From JADGNF01 sp964582085 (GTDB lineage: Archaea > Thermoproteota > Bathyarchaeia > Bathyarchaeales > Bathycorpusculaceae): 64,000 nt of DNA. Every line of letters begins with the position of its first letter. Within the stretch, counting starts at the first letter, position 1. Below are positions 1 through 10,035 of this stretch, piece by piece. The notes beneath the pieces are model-generated. The model searched no databases. It saw only the letters and a program-made list of their open reading frames with translations, and was not told where the DNA came from. The position numbers were made by a program, and so were the translations under genes. The stretch is taken from NCBI GenBank assembly GCA_964582085.1, contig CAZOPV010000009.1, positions 94,270 to 158,269 on the forward strand, read 5' to 3'.

Positions 1-3000
1 TCACCAATGCATTCCGTGCCGCCTCAATGCCTAAAGTCTTCGCAATCTCGTGCACATTGTTTGTGGTCGTCCTCGAGGTATCAACTCCTGGGATCTCCAG
101 CACTTTAGCCAAATTTGAACCATCAGTCCTGATAACCCATTCACCACTTTCTTCTGTGACCAAAACACGTTTAATGTCAGGAACACCTTTCACGTGGAAC
201 GCTGCAACTTTATCCAACAACCGCTTCAACTGCTCCGCCTTCTTAGGCTTTATGTACAAAACATTGTCCTTCGCCTTGGTGGTTGCATTTTGGAACTGCA
301 CAATACTCTCTAACTCATCCAGTGTAATAGAACGGTCGTTCATCATAGTCTCGTTGAGTTCAACCACAATTTCCTCACGAATTGGATCCTCATAAATCTT
401 TGAGGCGATGTTCTCCAAAGAGGTGTAAATAATTTTCCGTGCAATCTCTACTGCACCCTCCTTACTCTTCTTGTAATCACCTGTCAGATAGATTGTCATA
501 ATAGGAGTCGAGGGAATCCGACGGGCATCTACAATCTCGATAAGCCGAGGCAAACCTAACGTTACGTTTTGTTCTTTGACACCTGCATAGTGGAAAGTTC
601 TAAGAGTCATCTGTGTACCAGGCTCCCCAATGGACTGCGCCGCAACAATACCTACTGCCTCACCAGGTTCCATCAACGCTCGCTTATACCGATTTACCGT
701 CTCACTGATAGCTTTATCTACAGCTTTCGGGCTGAATTTGCCTTTCAGCAAATGCTGCTTAAGCTGTTCCAACAAAAACGGCGTTAACTGACTAGACACT
801 TCTCCTAACTGTTTCTTAACATATTCTACAGTTGCAGGCGTCCCTTTTTCTTCAGATATAGCAATTTGATCCATAAGACGACTAACGTTCACAGCTTTGC
901 CGTGGTCACTCTTGGCAGGATCTACACCATCCTCACCATACTTGAACTGGATGATGTCACCTGCGGAATCACGTACCGTCCCATCATACTCTAGCCGTAT
1001 ATGTTCTAACGCGTTGATAAGTCTGCGCTGCATGTAACCGCTTTGCTGTGTACGCACGGCGGTGTCTACCAGACCTTCTCGCCCACCCATAGCATGGAAG
1101 AAGAATTCAATTGCATCTAAACCTGTTTGATACGAATTGTAAACAAAACCCCGCGCCCTCGGACTAGGGTCACCAGGAGCAAAATGAGGCAAAGCACGAC
1201 CAGCATAACCCCGCAAGACACGTTTGCCTCGAACTGACTGCTGCCCAACACAAGCAGCCATCTGACCGATGTTTAAACTGGAGCCCCTAGCGCCCGTGCG
1301 AGTCATAACAATGCCTGCATTATCTAACGTAAAGTCATCGTCAGCAATTTTTCCGGCTTCATCACGAGCGGTAGCCAATTCATGCATAACGTAAATCTCA
1401 AAAGACTCCTCTAAAGTTTGCCCAGGTAACCGTGGCAAAGTCCCATTCTTGTAGTTCTCGATGTGCCCGTCAATCTTCTTCTGTATGCGTTCCATAGTCT
1501 TCTGTATGCGGTTACGTGCCTTAGGAGACAAAACAAGCTGATCATACGTGTAGCTGAAGCCACGCATCGATATGAATAATTTGAGCATCCGCGTAATTTT
1601 GTTGAGAAATTCCCGCCCAGCCTGTGTACCATAATCTTTGATTATACGGTGAAGCAAACTTTCAGACTGCTCTGAGCCAATGCTGCGGCGGTCGATGACG
1701 CCTGAAACAAGCTCACCGTTCTTAACCACAACGTAAGCATCATGTTCACACTCTTCTTCTTTACACTTGACACAGCCCTGACAAATATTTGCTTTCAAAA
1801 CATAATTCAACGATTTGGGCAGGAATAAGCTAAAGATCTGTTTACCAGACCACATTGGTACAGGCTCTTTTATGGCAGGCTCAGGCAAAGGACCAAGATA
1901 ACCCGTGGCAGTCAACAACCTGTTAACTTGGTCACGAGTCAAATAATTACCTCTGCGAGTGAAATAATACGCTCCTGTAATGAAGTCACGTATGGCCCCA
2001 ATAATTGGCCCACCGAACCTCGGAGAAAGAATCTGATCTTGCACCTGCATAAGCAATAATGCTTCTGTACGAGCTTCCTCACTTTGAGGCACATGAAGGT
2101 TCATTTCGTCGCCGTCAAAGTCAGCGTTGTAAGGCGGACACACACATAAGTGCATACGAAAGGTCTTGTACGGCAAAACCCGCACATAATGCGCCATAAT
2201 AGACATCCTGTGAAGTGACGGTTGCCGATTGAAAATGGCTATGTCACCATTCTTGAGGTGACGTTCTACAATAAAACCTATCTCCAAAGCTTCTGCTATC
2301 TTGGTACGGTCAACCACGAACTCCAGCCTAATACGCTTACCATCAGGACGGATAATGTACAGAGCACCAGGATAGTTCTCTGGACCATTAATAACAAGTT
2401 TCTTCATCTCCTCCATATTGTAAGCCGTAATTTTCTCAGGTACCGACAACCGCATTGCGACATCCTGAGGGACACCCACCTCGTTTATATCCAAGTTGGG
2501 GTCAGGAGAAATTACTGTACGCGCCGAGAAATCTACACGTTTACCAGACAAATTACTGCGGAAACGCCCTTCTTTACCTTTTAACCGCTGAGAGATAGTT
2601 TTAAGGGCTCTACCTGAACGGTGCCTAGCAGGAGGTATGCCGGAAGCTTCATTGTTAAAGTAGGTGGTTACGTGGTATTGTAAAAGCTCAGATAAGTCTT
2701 GAATGATAAGTGTCGGAGCACCTGCCTCCATGTTCTCTTTAAGCCGCTGGTTAATGCGTATTATGTCGACGAGTTTGTGGGTTAAATCGTCCTCAGAGCG
2801 TATACCTGACTCTAAAGTTATTGAGGGGCGCACATACACGGGCGGAACAGGTAAAACCTGCAAAACCATCCACTCAGGGCGAGCAACCTTAGGATTAAAA
2901 CCCAAGATTTCCAAATCTTCGTCGCTTATTCGTTCAAGGCGTTCACGTATCATGCTGGGTGTTAACGGTTCAGAACCCGCCTCTGTTTGCTCTACAAACT

Positions 3001-3499
3001 TGGTTGGTTTCTCAAAAGTAATTTTATATTGATTGGAAGCACAGTAAGGACACTGCTTAGTTTTAATTTCCTGCACTATATCTTTATAGACTTCATCAGG
3101 GATAAGCCCCAAAAGCTCATTATAACGTTTAATCTTGGCTTTCTGCTTTTTAGCCGCCTCATCAGAAAGAAGAATTCTTCCACAGCTACGACAAGTAGAA
3201 CGCAAAAGATCAAAGATAATTTTGGTAAATTCAATATGAACAATAGGCACTGCAAGTTCTATATGACCAAAGTGACCAGGACACCGAATGGCGGTGTTAC
3301 CACAGGTTTTGCATCTTTGCCGCGGTTCAAGGGTGCCCAGTCTACCATCCATAAGCCCAGCAGTAATCGGAGCGCCGTCTTCGTCATAGGTGTCGGGGGT
3401 TTGTATTTCCACAACAGACTGCTTACGCAAATCCTTTGGAGAAATCAAACCGAAACTTATTTCGTCAACTACTTTATGAATTAACTCTTCAGATGCCAT
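1..3499 (-). CDS. rpoA: RNA polymerase subunit A, A' and A'' fused (3' part cut by window edge)
   Basis: Largest subunit of the archaeal RNA polymerase, carrying most of the active site. The reading frame is open from ATG 3499 to the window edge, at least 1166 codons. It has the N-terminal zinc site (CKTCGNTAIRCPGHFGH), the metal-binding NADFDGDEMN motif near 2100-2135, a Cys cluster (ICQGCVKCKEEEC) near 1745-1790, and then the A''-type motif EPGEAVGIVAAQSIGEPGTQ near 610-670 with no stop between. Most archaea split this protein into A' (about 880 residues) and A''; here it is one polypeptide, as reported for Thaumarchaeota and some relatives. The start lies one base after the rpoB stop, so the two genes form an operon. 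The C-terminus is outside the window. Confidence 0.95.
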   Translation of the reverse strand, partial: MASEELIHKVVDEISFGLISPKDLRKQSVVEIQTPDTYDEDGAPITAGLMDGRLGTLEPRQRCKTCGNTAIRCPGHFGHIELAVPIVHIEFTKIIFDLLRSTCRSCGRILLSDEAAKKQKAKIKRYNELLGLIPDEVYKDIVQEIKTKQCPYCASNQYKITFEKPTKFVEQTEAGSEPLTPSMIRERLERISDEDLEILGFNPKVARPEWMVLQVLPVPPVYVRPSITLESGIRSEDDLTHKLVDIIRINQRLKENMEAGAPTLIIQDLSELLQYHVTTYFNNEASGIPPARHRSGRALKTISQRLKGKEGRFRSNLSGKRVDFSARTVISPDPNLDINEVGVPQDVAMRLSVPEKITAYNMEEMKKLVINGPENYPGALYIIRPDGKRIRLEFVVDRTKIAEALEIGFIVERHLKNGDIAIFNRQPSLHRMSIMAHYVRVLPYKTFRMHLCVCPPYNADFDGDEMNLHVPQSEEARTEALLLMQVQDQILSPRFGGPIIGAIRDFITGAYYFTRRGNYLTRDQVNRLLTATGYLGPLPEPAIKEPVPMWSGKQIFSLFLPKSLNYVLKANICQGCVKCKEEECEHDAYVVVKNGELVSGVIDRRSIGSEQSESLLHRIIKDYGTQAGREFLNKITRMLKLFISMRGFSYTYDQLVLSPKARNRIQKTMERIQKKIDGHIENYKNGTLPRLPGQTLEESFEIYVMHELATARDEAGKIADDDFTLDNAGIVMTRTGARGSSLNIGQMAACVGQQSVRGKRVLRGYAGRALPHFAPGDPSPRARGFVYNSYQTGLDAIEFFFHAMGGREGLVDTAVRTQQSGYMQRRLINALEHIRLEYDGTVRDSAGDIIQFKYGEDGVDPAKSDHGKAVNVSRLMDQIAISEEKGTPATVEYVKKQLGEVSSQLTPFLLEQLKQHLLKGKFSPKAVDKAISETVNRYKRALMEPGEAVGIVAAQSIGEPGTQMTLRTFHYAGVKEQNVTLGLPRLIEIVDARRIPSTPIMTIYLTGDYKKSKEGAVEIARKIIYTSLENIASKIYEDPIREEIVVELNETMMNDRSITLDELESIVQFQNATTKAKDNVLYIKPKKAEQLKRLLDKVAAFHVKGVPDIKRVLVTEESGEWVIRTDGSNLAKVLEIPGVDTSRTTTNNVHEIAKTLGIEAARNALV

Positions 3500-3500
3500 C

Positions 3501-6500
3501 TTACGCCTTCTCCTTAAGTTTCAATTTAGGTGTGATACACAAGCTCTGAAGCTCCTGTAGCAGAAGCTTAAACGCATATGAAACAATCACAGGTGCGACT
3601 TTGGCTTTTTCATCACAAATCTTGCAGACGTACTTACGTTGCTTCATATCGTAAAAAGCAATTTGGCCACAATTCTCGCATATGTAAAGCGTGTATTTGT
3701 CTGATTCTTCCAGTAATCTGTCACGCAGCAACATAGCCGCCCCGTGACCTATGAGACAGTCACGCTCCATCTCACCGAATCGGAGACCACCTCCACGGGC
3801 TCTACCTTCAGTTGGTTGCCTTGTAAGCATCTGAACTTGACCGCGAGCTCGAGCATGAATTTTGTCAGCAACCATGTGATGAAGCTTTTGATAGTAAACT
3901 ATTCCTACGAATATGTCGGCAACAAATTTCTCGCCTGTTGTACCATTATAGAATACTTCACTACCAGTATGGCTAAAACCATTTTTGATCAAGTTTCGCC
4001 GCACCTCATCAGGACCTTCATTAGTGAACGGTGTACCATCTACTGGTTTGCCTCGCGCAGCAGCGCATTTCCCTGCAAGAGATTCGATAAACTGACCAAT
4101 AGTCATTCTGGAAGGTATCGCGTGAGGATTAATTATAAGATCAGGCACCAATCCATCTTCAGTGAAAGGCAAATCCTCCTGCGGCACAATCAAACCTATA
4201 ACACCCTTCTGGCCGTGACGCGAAGCAAATTTATCACCTAACTCAGGAATGCGCTGATCGCGCACGCGAACTTTAACAAGTTTGCTGCCCTCACCAGACT
4301 CAGTAACGAATATAGCGTCAACCACGCCGTTTTCTGATGGACGCATATCGGCAGAGGTATCGCGCATTGAGGGACCTTTAACTTCAAATTCTTTGTATTC
4401 CTCGAGGAATCTAGGCGGACTAATTCTACCAATGAGCACATCACCGCCAGCAACCGCAGATTCCAATCCAATTATACCATCAGGCTCCAAAAGCCGATAG
4501 TATTGTTCACCACGGTAGCCACGAGTTCCAGGTTCTGGAACAGTAAATTTATCTTTCAAACCGCCTAGATACTGGCGACATTCAGCCTCATAGATTCTAA
4601 AGAAAGTAGAACGAGCCAAGCCCCTTTCAATGGAAGCTTTATTGAATATGATAGCGTCCTCCATGTTGTAACCCTCATAGGACAAGACGGCAACAACACA
4701 GTTTTGCCCTGTGGGGCGCTGCTTGTAGCCCATGAACTCCATGAGCTCTGTGTCCACCAATGGAGCTTGAGGATAGTGCAGGATGTGGGAACGAGAATCG
4801 ACGCGGTTTTGGAAGTTTGTACTATAAACGCCTAGAGCTTGTTTTGCCATTGCGGCTTGATATGAATTTCTTGGAGACTGATTATGTTCAGGGTAAGGTA
4901 TAGTGGATGCACAAATTCCCAAAATGGTAAACGGCGCAATTTCTGCATGAGTATGCTGCGGAATAGCCTTATCGATAGAGATGGAAACATAGGCATTTTC
5001 TTCCTCAGAAGCATCTAAATACTCGATCAAGGCGTTCTTGACAAGGTCTTCCCAAGTCCATTCACCCAAAGCAATTTTCTCTAAGTGTTTGGGTTGAAGT
5101 TTTGGAACCCCATTCTCTACAATTATGAGAGGTCTCCTAACTCTCCCTTCGTCACAATTAACATGAACTTCTTCGGTTTCGGTTTGATCCCTCGAGAAGT
5201 AGGTTATGTTGACTTCGGTTGAGATTTCACCTGCGCGGCGTTTTTCTCTGAAGACTTTCACCATTTCCTTAGGCGCACTACAGAAACCGATTATGTTACC
5301 ATCAACGAAAACTTTGGCTCCTTCAACCTTCAGGTTTTCGTTAGCTTCAGGAGCAGGCATAGTACCCATATCAAATAAGAGTTGCTTAATTTTTTCAGGA
5401 TTCACACCAACAGATATGGACGATGATAAAGCAAGATTCTTTACGAGACCACAGTTAGAACCCTCAGGAGTTTCGTTGGGGCATAAACGTCCCCAGTGAG
5501 TGGGATGTAAATCTCGAGCCTCAAAGTTAGGCTGGCTTCTGCTGAGAGGCGACTGAAGTCTACGCATATGACTTAAAGTTGATATATAGTTTGTTCGGTC
5601 CAAAAGCTGAGTTATACCGACACGACCCCTACCCCAGTTACCTGTGGCAAGGGCATGCTGGAATCTTTCAGTAATTATACCAGGCCGAACTGCAGCAGAT
5701 ACTGTAATGAGAGGTCCTTTGACACCGATACGCTCAAGCTGGTATTTTATGTCACGAGTCAAGTTTCTGAAAGCCACACGGAACAGGTCAGCCAAAAGCG
5801 GTCCAGCTAATCTGAGACGCTTATTCTTGAAGTGGTCTTTGTCGTCTTGTTGCCTTCTACCCATCTTGAGTTGGATAACACGACTTGCCATCTCTCCAAG
5901 AAAGATAGCTTTATCTTTGCGCTGCTTTTCAGTTCTACCTAAGTGGGGCAAAAAGTTTTTGTCAATTGCAGTTTCAGCTTTTTGGATACGGTATTCTTCA
6001 ACTTGCCCGTGCGCTACACGATTTCCGATAAATAATATGGCGTCCTGAGGAGTATCAACTCCTATTGCTTTCTCAAAGGAAGGACCAAGTGCAGCTTGGA
6101 TATCTTTGTCAAGAGACACCGCCTCTGCAACATCTTTGTCCTTCTCCATACCCAGGGCGCGCATGATGACTACAAACGGGATCTCAGTAGGCACACCAGG
6201 CATAGAGACATATATGGCGTCGTCTGCCTTGAGTTTAAGCTCAATTCTTGCTCTGAACCCTACCGTTGTTGAAAAAATCTTTGCTTGATAAACAGGTGAG
6301 GTGCCCTTCTCATCGAGATCAATTATGACACGGTTAGGAGCCAAGTCCTCCATAGCTACAATTACACGTTCGGATCCGTTAACAATAAAGTAACCACCAG
6401 GGTCATCAGGGTCTTCTCCTGCGGCTATGAGCTCTTCACGTGAAAGCTGAGACAGGAAGCAAAGTTTTGATTTTAACATCACAGGTATATTACCTATATA

Positions 6501-6866
6501 AACAAGTTCTGTGTCCTGTTCCCTGCCATCTATTACAGGGGTCATTTCTAAAGCTACAGGCGCCGCATATGCCAGGTTTCTGAGCCTTGCCTCCATCGGA
6601 TAAATTTCGTGCTTTGTACCATCAACCTCCGTGACGTAAGGTCCTGTAATTCGCGATTGAGGATCTATAACCCAAATTTGCCCAAGTTTAACCTTGTAAG
6701 GGCTGTCTGGAACTTCTATGGGAATTTCAGCAACCTCATCAACAACTTCCTGCAATCCATGGTCAATGAATTCGTTGTAGCTGTCTAAATGCTGCCTTAC
6801 TAGGCCTTTCTCGTTAAAGAAACTCTTCAACAACAGGCGTGTATCTTCTTTTGAAAGTTCAGTCAA
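3501..6866 (-). CDS. rpoB: RNA polymerase subunit B, unsplit
   Basis: Second-largest RNA polymerase subunit, 1121 residues in one piece rather than split into B' and B''. Visible signatures are NCVVAVLSYEGYNMEDAIIF, the GDKFASRHGQKGVIG motif that helps form the catalytic cleft, RQPTEGRARGGGLRFGEMER near the C-terminus, and a terminal zinc ribbon (CENCGQ...CKICD). It starts at ATG 6866 and is followed one base later by rpoA. A TATA-like stretch (minus strand GCATAAAAAAC) at about 6909-6920 fits a short leader. Many archaea place rpoH directly upstream of rpoB, but no rpoH-like frame is present in the 500 bp upstream. Confidence 0.97.
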   Translation of the reverse strand: MTELSKEDTRLLLKSFFNEKGLVRQHLDSYNEFIDHGLQEVVDEVAEIPIEVPDSPYKVKLGQIWVIDPQSRITGPYVTEVDGTKHEIYPMEARLRNLAYAAPVALEMTPVIDGREQDTELVYIGNIPVMLKSKLCFLSQLSREELIAAGEDPDDPGGYFIVNGSERVIVAMEDLAPNRVIIDLDEKGTSPVYQAKIFSTTVGFRARIELKLKADDAIYVSMPGVPTEIPFVVIMRALGMEKDKDVAEAVSLDKDIQAALGPSFEKAIGVDTPQDAILFIGNRVAHGQVEEYRIQKAETAIDKNFLPHLGRTEKQRKDKAIFLGEMASRVIQLKMGRRQQDDKDHFKNKRLRLAGPLLADLFRVAFRNLTRDIKYQLERIGVKGPLITVSAAVRPGIITERFQHALATGNWGRGRVGITQLLDRTNYISTLSHMRRLQSPLSRSQPNFEARDLHPTHWGRLCPNETPEGSNCGLVKNLALSSSISVGVNPEKIKQLLFDMGTMPAPEANENLKVEGAKVFVDGNIIGFCSAPKEMVKVFREKRRAGEISTEVNITYFSRDQTETEEVHVNCDEGRVRRPLIIVENGVPKLQPKHLEKIALGEWTWEDLVKNALIEYLDASEEENAYVSISIDKAIPQHTHAEIAPFTILGICASTIPYPEHNQSPRNSYQAAMAKQALGVYSTNFQNRVDSRSHILHYPQAPLVDTELMEFMGYKQRPTGQNCVVAVLSYEGYNMEDAIIFNKASIERGLARSTFFRIYEAECRQYLGGLKDKFTVPEPGTRGYRGEQYYRLLEPDGIIGLESAVAGGDVLIGRISPPRFLEEYKEFEVKGPSMRDTSADMRPSENGVVDAIFVTESGEGSKLVKVRVRDQRIPELGDKFASRHGQKGVIGLIVPQEDLPFTEDGLVPDLIINPHAIPSRMTIGQFIESLAGKCAAARGKPVDGTPFTNEGPDEVRRNLIKNGFSHTGSEVFYNGTTGEKFVADIFVGIVYYQKLHHMVADKIHARARGQVQMLTRQPTEGRARGGGLRFGEMERDCLIGHGAAMLLRDRLLEESDKYTLYICENCGQIAFYDMKQRKYVCKICDEKAKVAPVIVSYAFKLLLQELQSLCITPKLKLKEKA

Positions 6867-7389
6867 TTTTAATTATCCCCCGCAATTTTTTCTTTTGTAA
6901 AGATACGGATGTTTTTTATGCGGGTATTTTTCAAACTTGCAAGTCCTCCGATGTTGGATATTCCAACGTCGAAAAAGGGGTTACCTACCTTTTTTAAGAG
7001 CACAAACACATGCTACGCAACATTCTAATAAACCTTTTTGTACACTGGCTCGAATTTTTGTCGGTAAACTGTGCGACAAGTATCAAAAAACAGATCAAAG
7101 TATAAAGAAAGAATCACTGTGCGCTTCATAAAAACTGCCACAGAATAAAGTTTAGACCATAATTAAATCGACGCTACAGCCATAAAAGTTCAGACATTAC
7201 TATGTTATTACCCCATATCATTAGTGTTGGGTTTACTGCCTTTGAATATGCCATCTTAGGTACTCTTTTTGTTGAGAACAGTTTTACGGTTTTGGCGCGA
7301 TACAAAAGTTTTGTGTATTTTGAATTCAGAGTCATCCTTCATAAGAAATATGATTCTGCACAGACAAAACAGCTCTGAGAAGTGCAGTG
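6867..7389. other. Intergenic region with rpoB promoter
   Basis: Divergent gap between rpoB and the secreted-protein gene. It holds a likely rpoB TATA box at about 6909-6920. A 58-codon plus-strand frame (ATG 7202 to stop at 7378) has no recognisable product and I do not call it as a gene. I see no tRNA and no rpoH here. Confidence 0.4.
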
Positions 7390-9027
7390 ATGAATCTAAA
7401 ATGCGCGTCCTACAAGAAAAATGCGTTAACTGCGCTAGCATTTACCTTTGCGTTGATGCTGGGTTTCTCTCCTTTTCCCAGCGTCAGCGCTGAGGTAGTT
7501 GAGAGATACTCCGAGTACGAGCATTTTGTTCATACCTACCTAAATTCCCCACAAGGCAACTTGACAATGGTTGATAAGCCCATGTTTCCTGTTTACTTTA
7601 ACGAGTCACAAATAGCCATAGGTAGCAATTGGAGCATAGTGGCACCTTTACGGGCAAACCACAGCTATCATGTCTACTGTTATGGAGAATGGGTACATAA
7701 TGGTTCAGAACCAAAAACAGATTATGACATTTATGTTTATAACCCCGAGGGAATCCAAGAAAGCGAGCACACGGAAGCAGCAGGGCTTCCAGAACATTTA
7801 GGAACAAGAGTAAACAGCACGTTTTTTGTTCCAAAAATGTCAGGTAACTACACTTTTGTTATAGAAAACGACAGACGGCAAAGTAATGGCACACAGCAGG
7901 CCACGTTTATGATTATTGAAAACGTGGAAGTTGACCAGTGGCATTCTTGCTATATAGAAGGAAAAAATACAAATCAAGCGTCATCGCTCTACACCAGTTG
8001 GGCTTACGAGTTTGTAACCGACAAATCAACCATCGAAATTTGGATAAAAGTTCCACCTACACTTGATATGTATGAGGCGAGGCTTTATCTGATGAGCGAT
8101 CCCCGCTCGCTTATCATTAATGATGCACCTCTACCTTGGGAACCTGGACTTTACGGCAACCTCACGAACAAAGTTGGTGGCTATAACTTGGACAGCGAAA
8201 AATACCGAGGCGTATCTTACGCCAGCTGCGAAGTACGAGGACAAGATATGTTTTTAAACTTCTCCACAACCGCTATAGGCAAAACGTTATATCATCTAGT
8301 TCTAATTGGCGAATCAGGCGCAGGAGAAGTAGAATTCCTCATTAAAACTCAATTCGGAAACGTGGGTTTGACGCCTATATCTCTAGTAGGCAGAGTTTAC
8401 CCCAATAACTCCACAACAATAACGTATGTTTCGAATTCCACAAAGTTAGTTAGCGCAGTTTTGGAGTACACCACCAACAATTGGAATAGCTTACAAACTG
8501 TCAACATGAGCATCAACATAAAAAACTGTACAGCCGTAATCCCCCCTCAGAGCGCAGGCACACTGGTAGAATACCGCATCTTAGCCAACGATATACTAAT
8601 GAATATGATAGTAACCAACGGCAGCTATACAGTTAAGCAGTCGGCTACTCTAAATATCACCGCAGTACCTGAAAAAGCCCGCTTGGGCGAAAACGTAACC
8701 ATTCAAGGTACTCTAGCAGGTTTAAACAACAGCGTTCCATTGACCGTGCAAATTATGAGCGCAGCTGAAACTTACCAACTTGAAACGCGAACAATGACAA
8801 ATGGCACTTTCAGCGTAGTTTTCCAGCCGAACAGCACAGGAATTTGGGTTGCTCAAGCTATGTTCAGTGGCAACATCATAGTTTTCCCCTGCGACAGCAA
8901 CCAAATTACGATAAAGATCGAAGACCAACCGTTTATTGTGAAAAACGGTTTGTATGTTGGTTGTGGCTTCATTGCCGCCATTGCTGTTGGCGGCATGGTT
9001 TATTTTATTCAAAAACGCAGGCAATAA
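7390..9027 (+). CDS. Secreted, membrane-anchored surface protein of unknown function
   Basis: No enzymatic family recognised. The protein has an N-terminal signal peptide (basic MNLKCASYKK, hydrophobic core, likely cleavage near ...SVSA), a long ectodomain with many N-x-S/T sequons, an Ig-like domain around residues 420-510 (ATLNITAVPEKARLGENVTI ... GTFSVVFQPNSTGIWVAQAMF), a transmembrane helix near the end (GCGFIAAIAVGGMVYFI) and a basic KRRQ tail. This is a surface protein facing outward with a C-terminal anchor. GTG 7387 lies directly before ATG 7390; ATG is preferred. The Ig-like plus anchor plan recurs in the genes at 16971-18125 and 51344-54178. It is a single-gene unit. Confidence 0.75.
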   Translation: MNLKCASYKKNALTALAFTFALMLGFSPFPSVSAEVVERYSEYEHFVHTYLNSPQGNLTMVDKPMFPVYFNESQIAIGSNWSIVAPLRANHSYHVYCYGEWVHNGSEPKTDYDIYVYNPEGIQESEHTEAAGLPEHLGTRVNSTFFVPKMSGNYTFVIENDRRQSNGTQQATFMIIENVEVDQWHSCYIEGKNTNQASSLYTSWAYEFVTDKSTIEIWIKVPPTLDMYEARLYLMSDPRSLIINDAPLPWEPGLYGNLTNKVGGYNLDSEKYRGVSYASCEVRGQDMFLNFSTTAIGKTLYHLVLIGESGAGEVEFLIKTQFGNVGLTPISLVGRVYPNNSTTITYVSNSTKLVSAVLEYTTNNWNSLQTVNMSINIKNCTAVIPPQSAGTLVEYRILANDILMNMIVTNGSYTVKQSATLNITAVPEKARLGENVTIQGTLAGLNNSVPLTVQIMSAAETYQLETRTMTNGTFSVVFQPNSTGIWVAQAMFSGNIIVFPCDSNQITIKIEDQPFIVKNGLYVGCGFIAAIAVGGMVYFIQKRRQ

Positions 9028-9075
9028 ACAACTGTTAATTACAATTAAGAAAAAGGGAAATAAAAAGAAGAATAT

Positions 9076-9975
9076 TTAGAACAATTTTTCCCAGCGGTTG
9101 AAAAGCTCTAAAACTTCGTCGCCGCCGTGGTCTTTGAGGAATTCACGGGTTTCCTTGTCTTGGACAGCATTCTTCTGGAACTCTTGAATCCACTGCGCCT
9201 TTTCTGCGAGGAAAATTATGCCATCTACACCTGTTCTAGCCACACGCGTAGCCACAGTCATGATTTGTTTTGTAGGCGCTACCGTATCCCATGTTTCTCC
9301 TGGACCCCGAACGTAGAAGTTTACAAAAACTGGTTTCTTGAGGAAACTCTTATAGCCTCGGGCGATGGTTTCCCAATACCATGGTGTGGGATAAGCCTTA
9401 GAGAACATCGGTATAACAAAGTAGTCAGCATATTCAGCCATGGTAGCGAAGTCGTAACCAAATCGTTCTTTGCCAAGCAAGGGGTCAGGCAAGCAGTTCA
9501 CAAATAGAGGTTTGTTAACAACCTTTTCGCGTACTTCTTTGAGGAACTCCGTGACAGTGTTAGCCCGCCAATTAACCCAGTTCAGACCACTCTGACGCCA
9601 CTGCTCAACGCATCTAGGGCAGGTGCAAAATGCATAATCGGCGAAGTGCTGGCTACTTATACTAATGCCCGGCGTTACTCTGGCGCATTCCTCGATGAGT
9701 TTTAAGTTGTATTCGCGAACTTCGGGGTTAGTCATGCATAGTACATCCCAACGTAAATTGTACCGCTTATTAGTTCGGAATGCTGGCCCATTTGCGCTGA
9801 CAGAAATCCACTCTGGGTGTTTGGCGGCTAAAGCGTTGTCACCGAAAACTGCAATGTTAGTGTACATTTTTGGGTTAGGTTTACCTACCGTTCCTGATTC
9901 CGGTTTAATACGATAGAAGTTGTAGTCTACACCTTCAACGGGCTCTGGTTGATATAGGAAGACTCCGAATTTCAA
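9076..9975 (-). CDS. TIM-barrel glycoside-hydrolase-like protein with CxCPRC motif (paralogue 1)
   Basis: About 299 residues; one of three paralogues here (also 11399-12283 and 41648-42556). Shared blocks are an N-terminal [FI]G(V/S)xxYxPE strand, a central FC-T-C-PRC...W-(Q/R)-SGLNWVNWRA block (Cys motif near 9605-9632), PDPLLGKERFGYDF, and PMFSKAYPTPWYWETIARGYK. Alternating strands and amphipathic helices, with a CxCPxC motif, recall putative glycoside-hydrolase-like barrels, but I cannot name a substrate. TTG 9975 is preferred because it gives the family N-terminus (M)KFG and has GGTGA five bases upstream; TTG 9987 and GTG 9984 are also in frame. No signal peptide, so probably cytoplasmic. 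It lies convergent to the secreted-protein gene and downstream of cbiZ. Confidence 0.7.
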   Translation of the reverse strand: MKFGVFLYQPEPVEGVDYNFYRIKPESGTVGKPNPKMYTNIAVFGDNALAAKHPEWISVSANGPAFRTNKRYNLRWDVLCMTNPEVREYNLKLIEECARVTPGISISSQHFADYAFCTCPRCVEQWRQSGLNWVNWRANTVTEFLKEVREKVVNKPLFVNCLPDPLLGKERFGYDFATMAEYADYFVIPMFSKAYPTPWYWETIARGYKSFLKKPVFVNFYVRGPGETWDTVAPTKQIMTVATRVARTGVDGIIFLAEKAQWIQEFQKNAVQDKETREFLKDHGGDEVLELFNRWEKLF

Positions 9976-10035
9976 ATTTTTCACCAATAGGTTTCGTTTA
10001 TTGCTAACGGATAATTTCGCAGCTTATTTAAGGTT

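Noticed and set aside
6867..7131. rpoH upstream of rpoB
   Set aside because: No frame with rpoH character exists on the minus strand; the plus-strand frame at 6937-7131 is chance.
7202..7378. A 58-codon plus-strand frame starting MLLPHIISVGFTAFEYAIL
   Set aside because: No ribosome site or family match; sits in a promoter region and is short enough to be chance.
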